Positions 50,529-61,850 are shown, numbered from the stretch's first letter. The stretch is 64,000 nt of DNA from Albimonas pacifica (GCF_900113695.1 NZ_FOQH01000006.1:1-64000); one strand, 5' to 3'. The notes: a model not told the origin generated them from the sequence alone. Numbers and translations are program-made.

Positions 50529-50990
50529 TCAGGGCCGCTGGGCGAAGCCCGCCATGCGCTTGGCCCACTGCAGGCCCACCACCAGGCCCTTGAAGCGGGG
50601 CAGCAGGACCAGCGACAGCATCAGCGCCGCCGGCGGCCACAGCACCCAGTGCACCCAGATCGGCGGGTTCCACAGGTCCCAGACCGTCAGCATCGCCGGG
50701 GCGATCAGGTGGCCCACCACCAGGATGGTCATCCAGGTGGGCAGGTCGTCGGCGCGATGCAGGTCCAGCCGCTCGGAGCAGGCCGGGCAGTGGTCGCGCA
50801 CCTTCAGGTAGCCGTCGAACAGCGGCCCGCCCCCGCAGGCGGGGCAGGTGCGCCGCCAGCCGCGGCGCAGCGCGCGGCGCATGTCGCGCGCCTCGGCCGG
50901 GGCCTCGCCGACGTCGTCGCGGCGCAGGGCGCGGCCGCCCGCCGTGGCGGCGCCGCAGGCGTCGAGCCCGATATGCTGTTCGTGTCTCAT
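50529..50990 (-). CDS. DUF983 family membrane protein
   Basis: A 153-residue protein. Residues 35-70 form a zinc ribbon (RRTCPACGGGPLFDGYLKVR, DHCPACSERLDLHRADD), followed by two membrane segments (MTILVVGHLIAPAMLTVWDL; HWVLWPPAALMLSLVLLPRF) and a cytoplasmic tail. This is the DUF983 layout. The function is not known; it regularly neighbours NUDIX and rpmG genes in this group. Confidence 0.9.
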   Translation of the reverse strand: MRHEQHIGLDACGAATAGGRALRRDDVGEAPAEARDMRRALRRGWRRTCPACGGGPLFDGYLKVRDHCPACSERLDLHRADDLPTWMTILVVGHLIAPAMLTVWDLWNPPIWVHWVLWPPAALMLSLVLLPRFKGLVVGLQWAKRMAGFAQRP

Positions 50991-51331
50991 GGGCCGCGAG
51001 CCTACCCGCCGCCGCCGCGCGTGCCAGTGCGCCAGTCGTCTTGCGTCAGCGTGTCGCCTCCCCGCGCGGGAAGACCCTTGCGCCGTTGGCGCAGGGGCCT
51101 CGACAGGTGCGCTGCAGCATCGGCGCGGCGCCCTCCGCACGCCCTCCGCACGCGCTCCGCACCCCCTCCGCCCCGCCCTCCGCCCCGGCCGAATTCGCCC
51201 CGGCCGGCGAATTTCTCCGCCCCGGAGCGACGGAGCCCGCGCCCCCGTGCGTTGAAGCCTGGAACCCGATCGCACCGCCCCCAGGGGGCAAGAGGCCGGC
51301 CGCCGCCGGCCGATCTGGAAAGGACCGGACG
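50991..51331. other. Divergent intergenic region with degenerate short repeats
   Basis: 341 bases between the DUF983 gene and the EF-hand gene. It contains a degenerate run of CCCTCCGCAC-like ten-base units at about 51,127-51,186 and otherwise GC-rich DNA. Both promoters must be here; no clear box is visible. Confidence 0.4.
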
Positions 51332-52015
51332 ATGACGAGACCGAACCCCGCCCGCGCCGCGATGGCCGCGGCCCTGGCCGTGGGCCTCGGCGCCGCGCTT
51401 GCGCCCGCCGCGACCCTGGCCGAGCCCGGCCCCCGCGGCGCGCGCCTCTTCGACCGGCTGGACGCCGACGGCAACGGCGGCGTCACCCGCGCCGAGCTGC
51501 AGGCCGCCGCGGACGCGCGGTTCGAGGCGCTCGACGCGAACCGCGACGGCCGCGTCGCCCGCGCCGAGATGGCCGCGATGATCGACAAGCGCGACGACCG
51601 CCGCGAGGCCCGCGCCGAGAAGCGCGCCGGGAAGATCATGGATCGCGTCGACGCCGACGGCGACGGCACGCTGAGCAAGGCCGAGTTCGACGCCGCCGCC
51701 GAGCGCATGCGCCGCATGCGCAGGGCGCCGGAGTTCGCCGCGCTCGACGCCGACGCCAACGGTCGCCTGACCGAGGCCGAGCTCGCCGCCGCCGGCTCCG
51801 CCGGCCGCGGGGGCCAGCCGATGGAGCGCTTCGAGGAGGCCGACGCCGACCGCGACGGCTTCGTGACCCGCGCCGAGTTCTCCGCCTCGGGCATGTCCGC
51901 CCGCCTCGATCGCCTGGTGGAGCGCGCCGACGAGAACGGCGACGGCGCCATCAGCCGCGAGGAGGCCCAGGCCTTCGCCCGCCAGGGCGCCGGCCGCGGC
52001 ATGAAGGACGACTGA
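51332..52015 (+). CDS. Exported EF-hand calcium-binding protein with six loops
   Basis: A 227-residue periplasmic or secreted protein with a signal peptide (AAMAAALAVGLGAALAPAAT). It has six EF-hand type loops: DADGNGGVTRAE, DANRDGRVARAE, DADGDGTLSKAE, DADANGRLTEAE, DADRDGFVTRAE and DENGDGAISREE. It probably binds several calcium ions. It precedes a sigma factor and a CnrX-like sensor gene, which suggests a cation-responsive cell-envelope module. Confidence 0.9.
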   Translation: MTRPNPARAAMAAALAVGLGAALAPAATLAEPGPRGARLFDRLDADGNGGVTRAELQAAADARFEALDANRDGRVARAEMAAMIDKRDDRREARAEKRAGKIMDRVDADGDGTLSKAEFDAAAERMRRMRRAPEFAALDADANGRLTEAELAAAGSAGRGGQPMERFEEADADRDGFVTRAEFSASGMSARLDRLVERADENGDGAISREEAQAFARQGAGRGMKDD

Positions 52016-52144
52016 TCGGCCCCGTCCCCGCGGCGCCGGTTGACGCCGGCCCGCGCAGGGACGAGAGCTGACCGCCACGACATGGGCCCGGCGGCGCGAC
52101 GCCGCCGGGCGACCTCCACCGCGGCTCGGAGAGGGGAGGCGCGA

Positions 52145-52756
52145 TTGCCCTGGGACGCCGCCGGGCCTGGGACGGGGATGGACGACGACGACGCGCTGAT
52201 GGCCCGGGCAGCCGCCGGGGAGCAGGCCGCGTCCCGGGCGCTGATCGCGCGCCACGGGCCGCGGGCGCTTGCGCTCGCCGTCTCGATGCTCTCGGACCGG
52301 GCCGAGGCCGAGGACGTCGCCCAGGAGGCGATGCTGCGCCTGTGGAAGCAGGCGCCGAAATGGCGTCCGGGCGAGGCGCAGGTGGGCACCTGGCTGCACC
52401 GGGTGGTGCAGAACCTCGCCATCGACCGCCTGCGCCGCCGCCGCCGCTGGAGCCAGGACGACCCGCCCGAGCGTCCCGACGGCGCGCCGGGCGCCGAGGC
52501 GCGCCTGGCCGAGGCCGACCGCGCCTCGGCCCTGCGCGGCGCCATCGCGGCGCTGCCGGACCGCCAGCGCGCCGCGCTGACGCTGCGCCATTTCGCCGAG
52601 CTCTCGAACCCCGAGATCGCGGCGCGGCTGGATCTGAGCGTCGAGGCGGTGGAGAGCCTGCTGTCCCGCGCCCGCCGCAGCCTGGCGGCGACGCTGAAGG
52701 ACCGGCGCGACGCGCTGGGGCTGGAGGCGGGGCTCGACCCCGCCGGCGACGCATGA
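52145..52756 (+). CDS. ECF-type RNA polymerase sigma factor
   Basis: A 203-residue sigma-70 family protein. I place the start at TTG 52145, which has GGAGG five bases upstream; an ATG at 52178 (MDDDDALM) is the alternative. Region 2 reads SMLSDRAEAEDVAQEAMLRL, LHRVVQNLAIDRLRRRRRW; region 4 reads ALPDRQRAALTLRHFAELSN PEIAARLDLSVEAVESLLSRAR. It should direct transcription of an envelope regulon, with the following gene as a candidate anti-sigma factor. Confidence 0.9.
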   Translation: MPWDAAGPGTGMDDDDALMARAAAGEQAASRALIARHGPRALALAVSMLSDRAEAEDVAQEAMLRLWKQAPKWRPGEAQVGTWLHRVVQNLAIDRLRRRRRWSQDDPPERPDGAPGAEARLAEADRASALRGAIAALPDRQRAALTLRHFAELSNPEIAARLDLSVEAVESLLSRARRSLAATLKDRRDALGLEAGLDPAGDA

Positions 52757-52886
52757 CCGCCGCCCGCCCGGCGGCGCGAAGACAGGCCCGCCCCGGGATC
52801 CGGGAGCGGGCGACGGAACCCGCGCCCCGGCGCGTGCAAGAGATGAACGACGCCGGGGCGCCGCCCCGGCCAAGGAGGACGGCGCG

Positions 52887-53534
52887 ATGACGCGCAGGGA
52901 TGCGGACAGGATGAACTTCGGCCCCGCGGGCCGCGAGGCTGCGCCCGGCTCCGGGCGCGCGGCCCTGCCGTCGGCGGCGGCCTTCCACGACCACGCGCTG
53001 GCGCATGGCCCCGACATCGGGACCTGGCCCGGGGACCTGCGCCCCGCCGCCCTGGCCTTCCGCAAGGCCGAACCCGCCGCCGCGGCCGCGGCGCTGGCCG
53101 AGGCCGCGGCCCTCGACGCGGCGCTGGAGGCCTGGGCGGCCGAGGCGCCGCCGCTCCCCGACGCCCTCTTCGCGCGCATGGCGGCCGACGCCGAGGCGGC
53201 GCTGCCCGCCGGGGCCGCAGCCGCGGTGCTCTCGGCCGCGCCCGGGCGCCTGCCGGTCGCCGATGCGCGCCGCGGCCGCCCGGCCGCGCGCATGACCGCG
53301 CGCCCCGGGGCCCGTTCGCGCGTCTTCGGCGCGCTCGCGCGGCTTGGGGCGCCGGCGGCTTTCGCCGCCTCGGCCCTGCTGGGGGTGACGCTGGGCTACG
53401 TGGGCGACGACCCGCTCTCGCAGGGCTTCGCGGCGCTGGCCATGGACCAGTACGAGGCGGCCTACGAGATCTCGCTGCTGGATGTCGAGCTGTTGAGCGA
53501 CGACGCCTTCCCCGACGCGGAGAGCGTGCGATGA
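52887..53534 (+). CDS. Single-span membrane protein, candidate anti-sigma factor
   Basis: A 215-residue protein with a hydrophilic Ala-rich N-terminal part (about 150 residues), one membrane span (GAPAAFAASALLGVTLGYVG) and a short acidic exterior tail (ISLLDVELLSDDAFPD). No zinc-binding HxxxCxxC motif is seen. The place directly after the ECF sigma gene and the topology fit an anti-sigma factor, which is inference. It overlaps the next gene by four bases. Confidence 0.75.
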   Translation: MTRRDADRMNFGPAGREAAPGSGRAALPSAAAFHDHALAHGPDIGTWPGDLRPAALAFRKAEPAAAAAALAEAAALDAALEAWAAEAPPLPDALFARMAADAEAALPAGAAAAVLSAAPGRLPVADARRGRPAARMTARPGARSRVFGALARLGAPAAFAASALLGVTLGYVGDDPLSQGFAALAMDQYEAAYEISLLDVELLSDDAFPDAESVR

Positions 53535-54091
53535 GCGCCGTGGACGTCGAGGCCGCCGGCGGCGCGCCGCCGCCCGCCTCCACCCCGCCGCGCCGGCGGC
53601 GCTGGGTGGCCTGGGCGCTGGCGGTCTCGGTGTGCGTGAACCTGCTGCTGCTGGGCGCCGCCGGGGGCGCGTTCCTGCGCCACGGCGGCCCGCCCGAGGG
53701 CGAGATGCCCTCCGGCTTCGACCGGGTGACGCTGTGGCGGATGGTGCGCGCGCTGCCCGAGGCGGCGCGCGAGGATGCGCGCACGCGCATCCACGACCGC
53801 CGCGGCGAGATGCGCGAGCTGGCCCGCGCCCGCGACGCCGCCCGCGCGCGCATCGCCGTGGCGATGGAGGCGCAGCCCTTCGACGCCGCCGCGCTGGCGG
53901 CGGCGCTGAGCGAGGCCCGCGCGGCCGAGCGGCGCAGCCGCGACGTGGCCGACGGCCTGCTGGTCGAGGTCGCCTCGGGCCTGACCGCCGAGACCCGCGC
54001 CGAGATCGCCGAGGCGCTGCGCGAGCGGCGCCGCAGGGGCGCCCATGGGCGCTGGAACGAGACCGACGAGGCCGGCCGCCCCGCCGACTGA
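53531..54091 (+). CDS. Periplasmic heavy-metal-sensor family protein (CnrX/ZraP-like)
   Basis: A 186-residue protein with an N-terminal membrane anchor (WALAVSVCVNLLLLGAAGGA) and a helical periplasmic domain rich in Arg/Glu (ARTRIHDRRGEMRELARARD, EARAAERRSRDVADGLLVEV). This is the layout of CnrX-like sensors. The His/Met metal ligands are few (one His near IHDRR, one Met), so it may sense something other than nickel or cobalt. ATGA-coupled to the putative anti-sigma gene. Confidence 0.8.
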   Translation: MSAVDVEAAGGAPPPASTPPRRRRWVAWALAVSVCVNLLLLGAAGGAFLRHGGPPEGEMPSGFDRVTLWRMVRALPEAAREDARTRIHDRRGEMRELARARDAARARIAVAMEAQPFDAAALAAALSEARAAERRSRDVADGLLVEVASGLTAETRAEIAEALRERRRRGAHGRWNETDEAGRPAD

Positions 54092-54102
54092 TCCCCCGCC
54101 GC

Positions 54103-54158
54103 GCCCGTTTCGCCCCGCCCGTTTCGCCCTGCTCGTTTCGCCCCGCCCGTTTCGCGCC
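54103..54158. repeat. Four tandem 14-base units
   Basis: GCCCGTTTCGCCCC and three near copies (GCCCGTTTCGCCCT, GCTCGTTTCGCCCC, GCCCGTTTCGCGCC) in a row just after the sensor gene, followed by partial units. Non-coding; likely slippage-prone. Confidence 0.8.
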
Positions 54159-54311
54159 GCCCGCCCGTTCCTAACCGGCGGGCGGTTCGCGTTCCGTCCT
54201 TCGGCCGCGACCCGCGCCGCAGCCTTCGCCGCCCGCGGGTCGACGGGGAGGCGGGGATCGCCCCCGCCCGACCCGTCCCCGCCATCCGGGCCCCGCTCGG
54301 ACCGGCGCCGT

Positions 54312-55916
54312 TCAGAACGGGGCGAACGAGACCCGGTCGCGCCCCTGGGACTTGCTGCGGTAGAGCGCGGCGTCGGCGAGGGCCATCAGCCGCGAGGCGC
54401 CGAAGTCGACCGCTCCCCCGGGCGCATGCGGGGCGGCGTCGGGGATGGCGGCGAGGGCGAGGCCCGCCGCGCCGACGCAGGCCCCGGCGAGGCGGGGCGC
54501 GGGCGGGCGCTGGAAGGCCGCCCGGGCCTCGGCCATGCCGGCGACGCAGGGCGGCGCCTCGGGGCAGGGGCGCAGGGCCGGGGGGGCGGCCGGGGGGGCG
54601 AGGACCGGCTCGCGCGCCGCGGCCCCCGCCTGGGCCACCGCCACGCCGATCGAGACGGTGACGGGCACCGGCGGACCCTCGGGCGCGGGGAAGGGCTCGG
54701 CCGCGACGGCGGCGCGCACCCGCTCGGCCACGCCGCGGGCCTCGGCGGCGTCGGCGCCGGGCAGGGCCACGCAGAACTCCTCCCCCCCGATCCGCGCCAC
54801 GAGGTCGACGCCGCGCACGGCCGCGCGCAGGCGGGCCGCGAAGCCGCGCAGCACCGCGTCGCCGGCGGGATGGCCGTGGCGGTCGTTGATCTGCTTGAAG
54901 CGGTCGAGATCGAGCAGCATCAGCGACAGCGGCTGCCCGGCCGCGGCGCACTGGGCGATCATCGCGGCGAGGTGGGTTTCGGCGTAGCGGCGGTTGAAGA
55001 GGCCGGTCAGCGGGTCGGTCACCGCCATCTCCAGCCCCTGGCGCACCGCGTCGCGCAGCCGGTCCGAGCAGCGCTTGCGCCGAAGCTGGGTGCGCAGGCG
55101 GGCCCCGAGTTCGGCGAGGTCCGCGGGCGCCGCCACGCAGTCGCTGGCGCCGAGGTCGAGCGCGGTCGCCGCCGCCGCCGCGGGCAGGGCGGCGAGCACC
55201 CCGGCCTGGCGCGCCGCGGGGCGCGCGCGCAGGGCAGCGACCAGGCGCAGGGCGGCCTCGACCTCCTCCGCGCGGTCGGGGTCGGGCTCGATCAGCACCA
55301 GCTCGGGCGGGGCGGCGTCGACCATCTCCAGCGCCGTGCGGCCGTCGGCGGCGCGGCGCACCGTGAAGCCGAGCCCGGCGGCGAGCTGGGCCCCGCGTCG
55401 CCGCGCGGCCGCGTCGCCGCGCACCAGCAGCAGGTCGCCGGGGGCGGCGGCGATGTCGGGGCCGGCCGGATCCTCCCCCGGCGGGGCGAGGACCAGGCCC
55501 AGCGAGCGGGCCGTGCGTTCGCGCGCGCGCAGCTCGTCGACCATCGCCTTCACCCGCAGCAGGTTGCGCAGGCGCGCGAGCAGGGGGCCGTCGTCGACCG
55601 GCAGGGCGAGCACGTCGTCGGCCCCCGCCTCGAGCGCGGCGAGGCGGTCGCCGGGGGCGAGCCCGCTCCCCGCGATCAGCAACGGCACGTGCTGGAGGGC
55701 GGCGTCGCCCTTCAGCGCCCGGCACAGCGCGAGGCCGGGCAGGCCGCCGGCGCGGGCGTCGGCGATCACCAGGTCCGGTTCGTGCGCCAGCGCATGGGCG
55801 AGGGCGGCGCGCCCGTCGGCGCCGGCGCGCACCGCGAGGAAGGCGTCGGACAGACGCTCCGCCAGGCGGTGGGCCTGCACGGCGGGGCCGCCGGCGATCA
55901 GGATTCGACCGGGCAT
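54312..55916 (-). CDS. PleD-like response regulator / diguanylate cyclase
   Basis: A 534-residue protein with two receiver domains and a C-terminal GGDEF domain that makes c-di-GMP. The active site is RIGGEEF near residue 375, and the product-inhibition I-site RGVD lies five residues upstream. Receiver 1 keeps the phospho-acceptor position (Asp-53 in LVIADARAGG) but has Gly-Gly in place of the acidic pair and no Lys before the final Pro (VLALPVDD). Receiver 2 lacks the acceptor. A Pro/Ala-rich insert of about 60-75 residues follows SIGVAVAQ (425-500). PleD of Caulobacter is 454 residues. Confidence 0.9.
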   Translation of the reverse strand: MPGRILIAGGPAVQAHRLAERLSDAFLAVRAGADGRAALAHALAHEPDLVIADARAGGLPGLALCRALKGDAALQHVPLLIAGSGLAPGDRLAALEAGADDVLALPVDDGPLLARLRNLLRVKAMVDELRARERTARSLGLVLAPPGEDPAGPDIAAAPGDLLLVRGDAAARRRGAQLAAGLGFTVRRAADGRTALEMVDAAPPELVLIEPDPDRAEEVEAALRLVAALRARPAARQAGVLAALPAAAAATALDLGASDCVAAPADLAELGARLRTQLRRKRCSDRLRDAVRQGLEMAVTDPLTGLFNRRYAETHLAAMIAQCAAAGQPLSLMLLDLDRFKQINDRHGHPAGDAVLRGFAARLRAAVRGVDLVARIGGEEFCVALPGADAAEARGVAERVRAAVAAEPFPAPEGPPVPVTVSIGVAVAQAGAAAREPVLAPPAAPPALRPCPEAPPCVAGMAEARAAFQRPPAPRLAGACVGAAGLALAAIPDAAPHAPGGAVDFGASRLMALADAALYRSKSQGRDRVSFAPF

Positions 55917-56105
55917 GGGAGCCTTTCACGACCGGGAACGGGACGGCGCCGATGCGCCATGACTTGCGCGTCCGGGGGCCGCGCGCGAGAAGTCTGGTTG
56001 AGAAGCGTTAACGGAACATTGCCGAGGCCCCGACGTCATGAAGATCCGCTGCCGGTTTCCGTCCCGCCCGACTCTCCGCGCGGCCGCCGCTCCGGCGGTC
56101 CCTCG

Positions 56106-56384
56106 ATGACGCCCGAGGCGGCGGAGCGCGTGGCGATGGCCGCGCTGGGCTTCCTGGCCTCGCGGCCCGAGGAGCTGACGGTGTTCATGGCCGCCGCCGG
56201 CCTGAGCCCCGAGGACCTGCGCGCGCGGGCCGCGGAGCCGGAGTTCCTGGGCTTCGTGCTCGATTTCCTGCTGCAGGACGAGACGCTGCTGATCGACTTC
56301 TGCCAGGAGAACGGCCTGCCGTTCGACCGGCCGATGCGCGCGCGCGCGACGCTGCCCGGGGGCGAGGTCCCCAACTGGACCTGA
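56106..56384 (+). CDS. DUF3572 family protein
   Basis: A 92-residue helical protein, MTPEAAERVAMAALGFLASR. The pattern RPEELTVFMAAAGLSPEDLR, FLGFVLDFLLQDETLLIDFC matches DUF3572, a small family in alphaproteobacteria that often neighbours pleD/divK-type genes. Function unknown; divergent from the cyclase gene. Confidence 0.85.
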   Translation: MTPEAAERVAMAALGFLASRPEELTVFMAAAGLSPEDLRARAAEPEFLGFVLDFLLQDETLLIDFCQENGLPFDRPMRARATLPGGEVPNWT

Positions 56385-56569
56385 GCGGGGGGCGGCCGGG
56401 ACGGGACTCGGCCCCCCTTCGGGGCGCCGTCGCCCGCCCGGCCGCCCGCCTCCCGGCGGCGTGGCGCCATGGGGGCGCGTGAGGCGCGCGGCCGCGGCGC
56501 CTTCGCCCCGCGCGCCCGATCGGCGCGGGGGCGCTTGTCGACTCGGGGCGGGGGGCCGAGAATGGGGCC

Positions 56570-58798
56570 ATGTCTCTTCCGCCCGGATTCATCGACGAGC
56601 TGCGCGACCGCGTCAGCCTGGCCTCGCTGGTCGGGCGGAAAGTGTCGTGGGAGCGGGGCAAGACCAACGCCGCCAAGGGCGACTACTGGGCCCCGTGCCC
56701 CTTCCACCAGGAGAAGACCGCCTCCTTCCACGTGAAGGATCGCGAGGGGTTCTATTACTGCTTCGGCTGCCAGGCGAAGGGCGACCACATCACCTTCCTG
56801 CGCGAGGCGGAGAACCTGGGCTTCATGGAGGCCGTCGAGGCGCTGGCCCAGATGGCGGGCATGCAGATGCCCGCCCGCGACCCGGCCGAGGCGAAGCGGG
56901 CGGAGGCCAAGCGCGGCCTCGCCGAGGTGATGGAGCAGTGCGTTCAGCATTTCCGCATGCAGCTTCGCACCGCGAAGGCCGAGCACGCGCGCGCCTACCT
57001 CAAGACCCGGGGCCTGGGCGAGGCGGAGCAGAAGCGCTTCGAGATCGGCTTCGCCCCCGACGAGCGCGGCGGGCTCATGGAGGCGATGGCCGCCAAGGGC
57101 GTCGACGCCGAGATGCTGGTGCGCGCGGGCATGCTGATCCGCCCCGAGGAGGGCGACCGGCGCGGCGCGCGCCCCTTCGACCGCTTCCGCGGCCGCATCA
57201 TGTTCCCGATCCGCGACGCGCGCGGCCGCTGCATCAGCTTCGGCGGCCGGGCGCTGAGCCCGGAGGCGCGGGCGAAGTACCTCAACGGGCCGGAGACGGA
57301 GCTTTTCGACAAGGGCCGGAGCCTGTTCAACCACGGCCCCGCGCGGGAGGCCGCCGGCAAGGGCGCGGCGCTGATCGCGGCCGAGGGCTACATGGACGTG
57401 ATCGCGCTGGTGGCCGCGGGCTTCGAGGGGGCGGTCGCGCCGCTGGGAACCGCGGTGACCGCCGACCAGCTGCAGATGCTGTGGAAGATCGCGGACGAGC
57501 CGGTGGTGGCGCTCGACGGCGACGCGGCCGGCCTGCGCGCGGCGCGCCGGCTCGCGGATCTCGCGCTGCCGCTGATCGGGCCGGGGCGCAGCCTGCGCTT
57601 CGCCCTGCTGCCGCCGGGCAAGGACCCCGACGACCTGATCCGCGCCGAGGGCGCGCCCGCCATGCAGTTGGTGATCGACGCGGCCCTGCCGCTGGTGGAG
57701 ATGCTGTGGCGCGCGACGACCGAGGGGCGCGATCTCGACAGCCCCGAGCGGCGCGCGGCGCTCGACCGCGACCTGGGGCTGATGCTGCGTAGGATCGAGG
57801 ACCGCAACCTGCGCCGCCACTACGCCGAGGCGATGCGCGAGCGGCGCGACGCGCTGTTCGGCCGGCCCGCGACGCCGCGGGCGGAGGCGGGGCCGGTTCC
57901 CGATTTCGCCCCCGATCTCGCCCCCGACTACGCCGCCGCCTTCGCCGAGGACCCCGGGCCGGACTACGGCGCCTATGCGCCCGATCCCGGCTACGACCTC
58001 CCCCCCGACGACGCGCCGCCCCAGAGCGGGCGCCAGGGCCGCGCGTTCCAGGGCGGCGGGCCGGCCTCGGCCGGGCAGGGCGGCCCGCGCCAGGGCGGCT
58101 TTCAGGGCGGCTTCCAGGGCCGCGGCGGCGGGCGGCGGTTCCCGCGCGGCGGGCGCGGCGGCGGCTTCGCGCAGGGCTTCGCGGAGGGCCCCTCGCCCGA
58201 GGCGCTGGCCAGCGCGCTGGCGGCCTCGGCCGAGGCGCAGTCCCGGATCCGCGAGAGCGTGATCCTGTGGGGCGTGCTCAACCACCCCGAGGCGGCCGAG
58301 CGCCACGAGGACGCGCTGCGCGAGATGCCCTTCACGGACCCCGTCCTAGCGCGGCTGCGCGACGCACTGCTCGACGCGCTGCCCGAGGCGCTGGAGACCG
58401 AGACCCCCCGCGCCGCGCTGTCGCGGGCGGCGGAGGCGAAGATGAACGGCGACCCGCGCGCGGCGCTCTCGGCCGGGCCGCTGGCGCTGACCCGGGCGCT
58501 GGGGCCGGAGGCGGCCTCGGAGCTGGCCGCCGCGGCGCTGACCGAGGCGATCCACCACCACGCGGGACATCTCTCCGCCAGGGAGGAGGGAAAGGCCGCG
58601 ATCGCGGAGATTTCCCTCGACACGGTCGATGAAATCGCCCATCGCCTCGCCTATGTCTCCCGCGAACGGGAAGAAGCCCTGCGCCGGGGACTCGGCGGCG
58701 AGGGCGGCTCCGCGGAGGGAGACGATCAGCTCTCGCAGCGGCTGCGCGCGTTCATCGAACGCGAGCCGTGGCGAAAAGGGCCCAGGCGGCGAAACTAG
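56570..58798 (+). CDS. dnaG: DNA primase
   Basis: A 742-residue primase that makes RNA primers at replication forks. The N-terminal CHC2 zinc site is PCPFHQEKTASFHVKDREGF with YYCFGC; the TOPRIM core has LIAAEGYMDVIAL and VVALDGDAAGLRAA; and DnaB-interaction helices are C-terminal. A Gly/Arg/Gln-rich linker of about 60 residues (FQGGFQGRGGGRRFPRGGRG, near 500-540) is unusual in length. It directly precedes rpoD, a classic macromolecular-synthesis order (without rpsU). Confidence 0.96.
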   Translation: MSLPPGFIDELRDRVSLASLVGRKVSWERGKTNAAKGDYWAPCPFHQEKTASFHVKDREGFYYCFGCQAKGDHITFLREAENLGFMEAVEALAQMAGMQMPARDPAEAKRAEAKRGLAEVMEQCVQHFRMQLRTAKAEHARAYLKTRGLGEAEQKRFEIGFAPDERGGLMEAMAAKGVDAEMLVRAGMLIRPEEGDRRGARPFDRFRGRIMFPIRDARGRCISFGGRALSPEARAKYLNGPETELFDKGRSLFNHGPAREAAGKGAALIAAEGYMDVIALVAAGFEGAVAPLGTAVTADQLQMLWKIADEPVVALDGDAAGLRAARRLADLALPLIGPGRSLRFALLPPGKDPDDLIRAEGAPAMQLVIDAALPLVEMLWRATTEGRDLDSPERRAALDRDLGLMLRRIEDRNLRRHYAEAMRERRDALFGRPATPRAEAGPVPDFAPDLAPDYAAAFAEDPGPDYGAYAPDPGYDLPPDDAPPQSGRQGRAFQGGGPASAGQGGPRQGGFQGGFQGRGGGRRFPRGGRGGGFAQGFAEGPSPEALASALAASAEAQSRIRESVILWGVLNHPEAAERHEDALREMPFTDPVLARLRDALLDALPEALETETPRAALSRAAEAKMNGDPRAALSAGPLALTRALGPEAASELAAAALTEAIHHHAGHLSAREEGKAAIAEISLDTVDEIAHRLAYVSREREEALRRGLGGEGGSAEGDDQLSQRLRAFIEREPWRKGPRRRN

Positions 58799-58914
58799 CG
58801 CCGGGCATGGTGATTCGGGGGCCGAATCGCCTATATCGGAACTGAGCAGGACGGCGCGGGTGCGTCAGTAGGTGATTCGCCCGCGGGCTGGGGGCGACGC
58901 CCTGGAGGATTTGA

Positions 58915-60930
<2,016 letters not shown>

Positions 60931-60954
60931 ACCTCGTCCCAGCGACGACGACCC

Positions 60955-60990
60955 GGGGCCGGCGGAACCTTCCGCCGGCCCCGTGCTTTT
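60955..60990 (+). terminator. Intrinsic terminator after rpoD
   Basis: Stem GGGGCCGGCGGAA / TTCCGCCGGCCCC (60955-60982) followed by GTGCTTTT, 25 bases after the stop. Confidence 0.85.
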
Positions 60991-61158
60991 GCAGGGCGGA
61001 ACGGATTCCAGGCCCGGCCTCGACGAGATTGTCGCTAGGTCAGATCGAATCAGGTAGCATCCTGCCGCAAGCGTATGCATCGCCCGCGGCGTCGGGCGCG
61101 TCGTCGGCCGTCGCGAGGGGAAATCGCGGGGGCGCTGTTCGGCCCCTGGGGGGACTTC

Positions 61159-61770
61159 ATGAAACTCGCATCGATCGCCCTCGGCGCATCGCTGGCGCTT
61201 GGCGCGCAGCCGGCGATGGCGCTCGTCGTCGGCTACACGCTGGAGATCGGCACCAACACCAACCTGCCCGGCTTCACCCTGACGAACACGTCGGACACGG
61301 CGCAGATCACCGGCTTCCGGTTCACCGTCGGCCAGGCCGACGGCTACAACTTCGATTACGTCAGCAGCTTTTCCTACTCGCCGGTCGCCAGCCACCTGGC
61401 GACGATCGACGTGGGCGACACCGCCAACGGCGGCGCGCGTACCGACGAGTTCGTCCTCTCCTTCACCGGCTTCGATCCGCTGGAGGAGTTCTCGATGGTG
61501 GCCGACGTCGATCCGGATTCGTTCAACGACACGGTCAACTACAACACCGTGTTCTGGAACAACGCCGGCAGCGTGAACGCGACCATGGAGGTCACCTTCT
61601 CGACCGGCCAGGTGCTGAGCCAGACCGCGCCCGACCCCGTCTCGGTCACCCCCAGCTACACCTTCTCGCAGAGCTCCGCCGCCTCGGCGGTGCCGATCCC
61701 GGCCACGCTGCCGATGCTGGGCGCGGGCCTGGCGCTGGGCGGGCTGCTGCTGCGCCGCCGGCGCGGCTGA
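61159..61770 (+). CDS. Exported protein with VPxPA-type sorting tail
   Basis: A 203-residue secreted protein. The ATG at 61159 gives a signal peptide (LASIALGASLALGAQPAMAL). The mature part is a Thr/Asn/Ser-rich beta sandwich. The C-terminus is VPIPATLPMLGAGLALGGLL followed by Arg residues, the three-part VPxPA sorting signal (motif, hydrophobic span, basic end) recognised by exosortase/rhombosortase-like enzymes in Rhodobacterales. No cognate enzyme is in the window. Confidence 0.85.
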   Translation: MKLASIALGASLALGAQPAMALVVGYTLEIGTNTNLPGFTLTNTSDTAQITGFRFTVGQADGYNFDYVSSFSYSPVASHLATIDVGDTANGGARTDEFVLSFTGFDPLEEFSMVADVDPDSFNDTVNYNTVFWNNAGSVNATMEVTFSTGQVLSQTAPDPVSVTPSYTFSQSSAASAVPIPATLPMLGAGLALGGLLLRRRRG

Positions 61771-61778
61771 GGCCCCGC

Positions 61779-61850
61779 GCGAAGGCGCGCTCCGCAACCC
61801 ATGGCGAAGGCGCGCTCCGCAACCCACGGCGAAGGCGCGCTCCGCAACCC
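61779..61850. repeat. Three direct repeats with 25-base period
   Basis: GCGAAGGCGCGCTCCGCAACC plus one more C, three identical 22-base copies (61779-61800, 61804-61825, 61829-61850) separated by three variable bases (ATG, ACG). They lie between two cell-surface genes. Confidence 0.9.

Noticed and set aside
55985-56015. CtrA-type site (TTAA-N7-TTAA) near the cyclase gene
   Set aside because: Only one TTAAC half-site is clear and the other half and spacing do not fit.
61779-61850. Possible CRISPR array
   Set aside because: The three repeats are separated by only three bases, so there are no spacers; it is a simple tandem repeat.
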